From Anarhynchus alexandrinus (taxonomy: Eukaryota; Chordata; Aves; Charadriiformes; Charadriidae): a stretch of 64,000 nucleotides of DNA. Below the pieces are notes generated by a model that was not told where the DNA came from, searched no databases, and saw only the letters and a list, made by a program, of their open reading frames with translations. Shown here piece by piece: positions 62,936-64,000 of this stretch. The position numbers were made by a program, and so were the translations under genes. The stretch is from assembly GCA_008711295.1 (NCBI GenBank), contig VUYV01000089.1, positions 3,300,960 through 3,364,959 on the forward strand, in the 5' to 3' direction. Within the stretch, counting starts at the first letter, position 1; every line of letters begins with the position of its first letter.

Positions 62936-64000
62936 AAACTTTAATTAATTAATAAAGGCTAACCAAACACAAAATTTCCCTCAAATTATACTTGGATTAT
63001 GGCATTATATGTTTATAGGCATAGAGGCAAGAGGCAACCACACTGACACTCTGTGGACAAGAGGAGTTGAATTTAATCACGGGGCAGATTGTGGTGCTGC
63101 AAATTCCCCCTCCTCCTGGGTCACTCAGTACTTGGTGCAATTTCCCCCACCTGGGCCACCTACCAACCTAAGTCAGGCATGAATTGCAAAAGGCAACAGA
63201 CCAGAACATTATGGCACCCCCTAAATGCACCTGGTTCCTGTGTCTCCTATCTCTTGGTAACAGTAATGACAATCGGTCACCCCCTGACAGCCTAGTACAC
63301 GCATACCTGGGCTGTGGCCCAAAGAGGGTGATACCAGAACTTCAAGTTCTAGCAAGTTCTGGGCCTGCATAACTGGTGGAAAATACCAGAATATTTCATT
63401 GTCTGAGTTGGACTAAAACGGAAAAGTACCTGATGAAACTCAATTATCTCGGACCCTATAAATAGCAACCCTAAGCAAGACCCTTTGAGCTTTTCTGAAT
63501 AGCAGTGGGCTGTGACCAGTATGTCCCCTGAGCTGGGACACCTCTCAGGCATAACGAAGGGCCAGGGCAAAGTCAAACTTCTCAAGGGTCAATTATTGCC
63601 CATTGAGGAATGCCATTTACTCTAAACATGAGAAAAGGGAAATTTTAACTCTATGCTAACCTCTGTCACCCACCTCTTTACCTGTCTATGTGTTTGAATA
63701 TACACATTAGCCTTCACAAGTGTGGATGCCTATATTTTGTTGGATCCAAATATTTCTTTTTGTCTGTGTGTGTGTGAGGAGTCGAAAGGGGCACCCGTCA
63801 GCCTACTGGAGTCGCCCATTGCAAAGGGACTTTGGTCCTAGTAGTCAAAGACTCGTGTGGTGTGTGTGCAAATCCTTGAATGGTGTGTGTTTGTATGTTT
63901 CGTGTTTCTACATAGGTACATACATATATTTTGATTCAGGACACCTTATAATAAGCTAGCGTGAATCTTGTCATTCTCAAACCTGTAATTAAGTCACTGT
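62936..64000 (+). mobile_element. probable 3' untranslated region and LTR of the env-bearing ERV (incomplete)
   Basis: Downstream of the env tail come a possible purine-rich tract (about 63023-63075, GAGGCAAGAGG and GACAAGAGGAG), a U3-like region with two imperfect copies of a TGCAAATTCCCCC...CTGGG module (about 63093-63122 and 63136-63163), a TATAAATA box at 63457-63464 and a later GT-rich stretch (63760-63900). This order fits a 3' LTR, but neither LTR end nor a target duplication could be fixed, and the element may run past the window end. Confidence 0.45.
63457..63464 (+). promoter_or_regulatory. candidate LTR TATA box
   Basis: TATAAATA in the context GGACCCTATAAATAGCAACC, about 520 bp after the env stop region, where the U3 promoter of a 3' LTR would be expected. 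Confidence 0.55.

Noticed and set aside
1..64000. CRISPR arrays, bacterial operons, defence systems, tRNA or rRNA genes
   Set aside because: The sequence is vertebrate nuclear DNA. No regularly spaced repeats, ribosome-binding-site-led operons or RNA gene motifs were seen on either strand.

Overview
The window reads as AT-rich, gene-poor vertebrate DNA, almost certainly from a bird. The evidence is the set of interspersed repeats: at least ten fragments of CR1 LINEs (the dominant avian retrotransposon), several ending in the CR1 3' hallmark of repeated ATTCTATG-like octamers, plus LTRs starting TGTCCTGG and ending in CCAGGACA or CCACGACA, which look like avian endogenous retrovirus (ERV) LTRs. 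I found no host protein-coding exon, tRNA, rRNA, snRNA or CRISPR array that I can defend. The species cannot be named from the sequence.

Layout. 1-8012: poor assembly. Three single-base gaps (N at 344, 6084, 7713) are each flanked by near-identical direct repeats that look like two haplotypes placed in series. Inside lies a minus-strand CR1 (about 2957-6955) keeping ORF1 esterase, endonuclease and reverse transcriptase remains. 8323-8676: solo LTR. 8677-28759: mostly unannotatable intergenic or intronic DNA with one minus-strand LTR (16244-16795), a weak LTR candidate (18350-18850) and one CR1 tail (23041-23150). 28760-31155: two CR1 pieces joined tail to tail, both without a 3' end. 31156-46805: long empty stretch with two short CR1 tails. 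46806-56376: retroelement cluster with a CR1 tail, a solo LTR with a perfect 5-bp target duplication (48514-49254), an old plus-strand CR1 split by a younger minus-strand CR1 (49390-52625), and a longer plus-strand CR1 (54265-56376). 60500-64000: decayed retroviral envelope gene with an in-frame Glu-Gly codon expansion, followed by a probable 3' LTR region with a TATA box.

How the parts relate. All recognisable coding sequence comes from retroelements, and all of it is broken by stops, frameshifts, deletions or loss of catalytic residues, so nothing here is expected to make a working protein. The interest is in the insertion and rearrangement history and in the assembly faults. I did not find a credible undescribed biological system.
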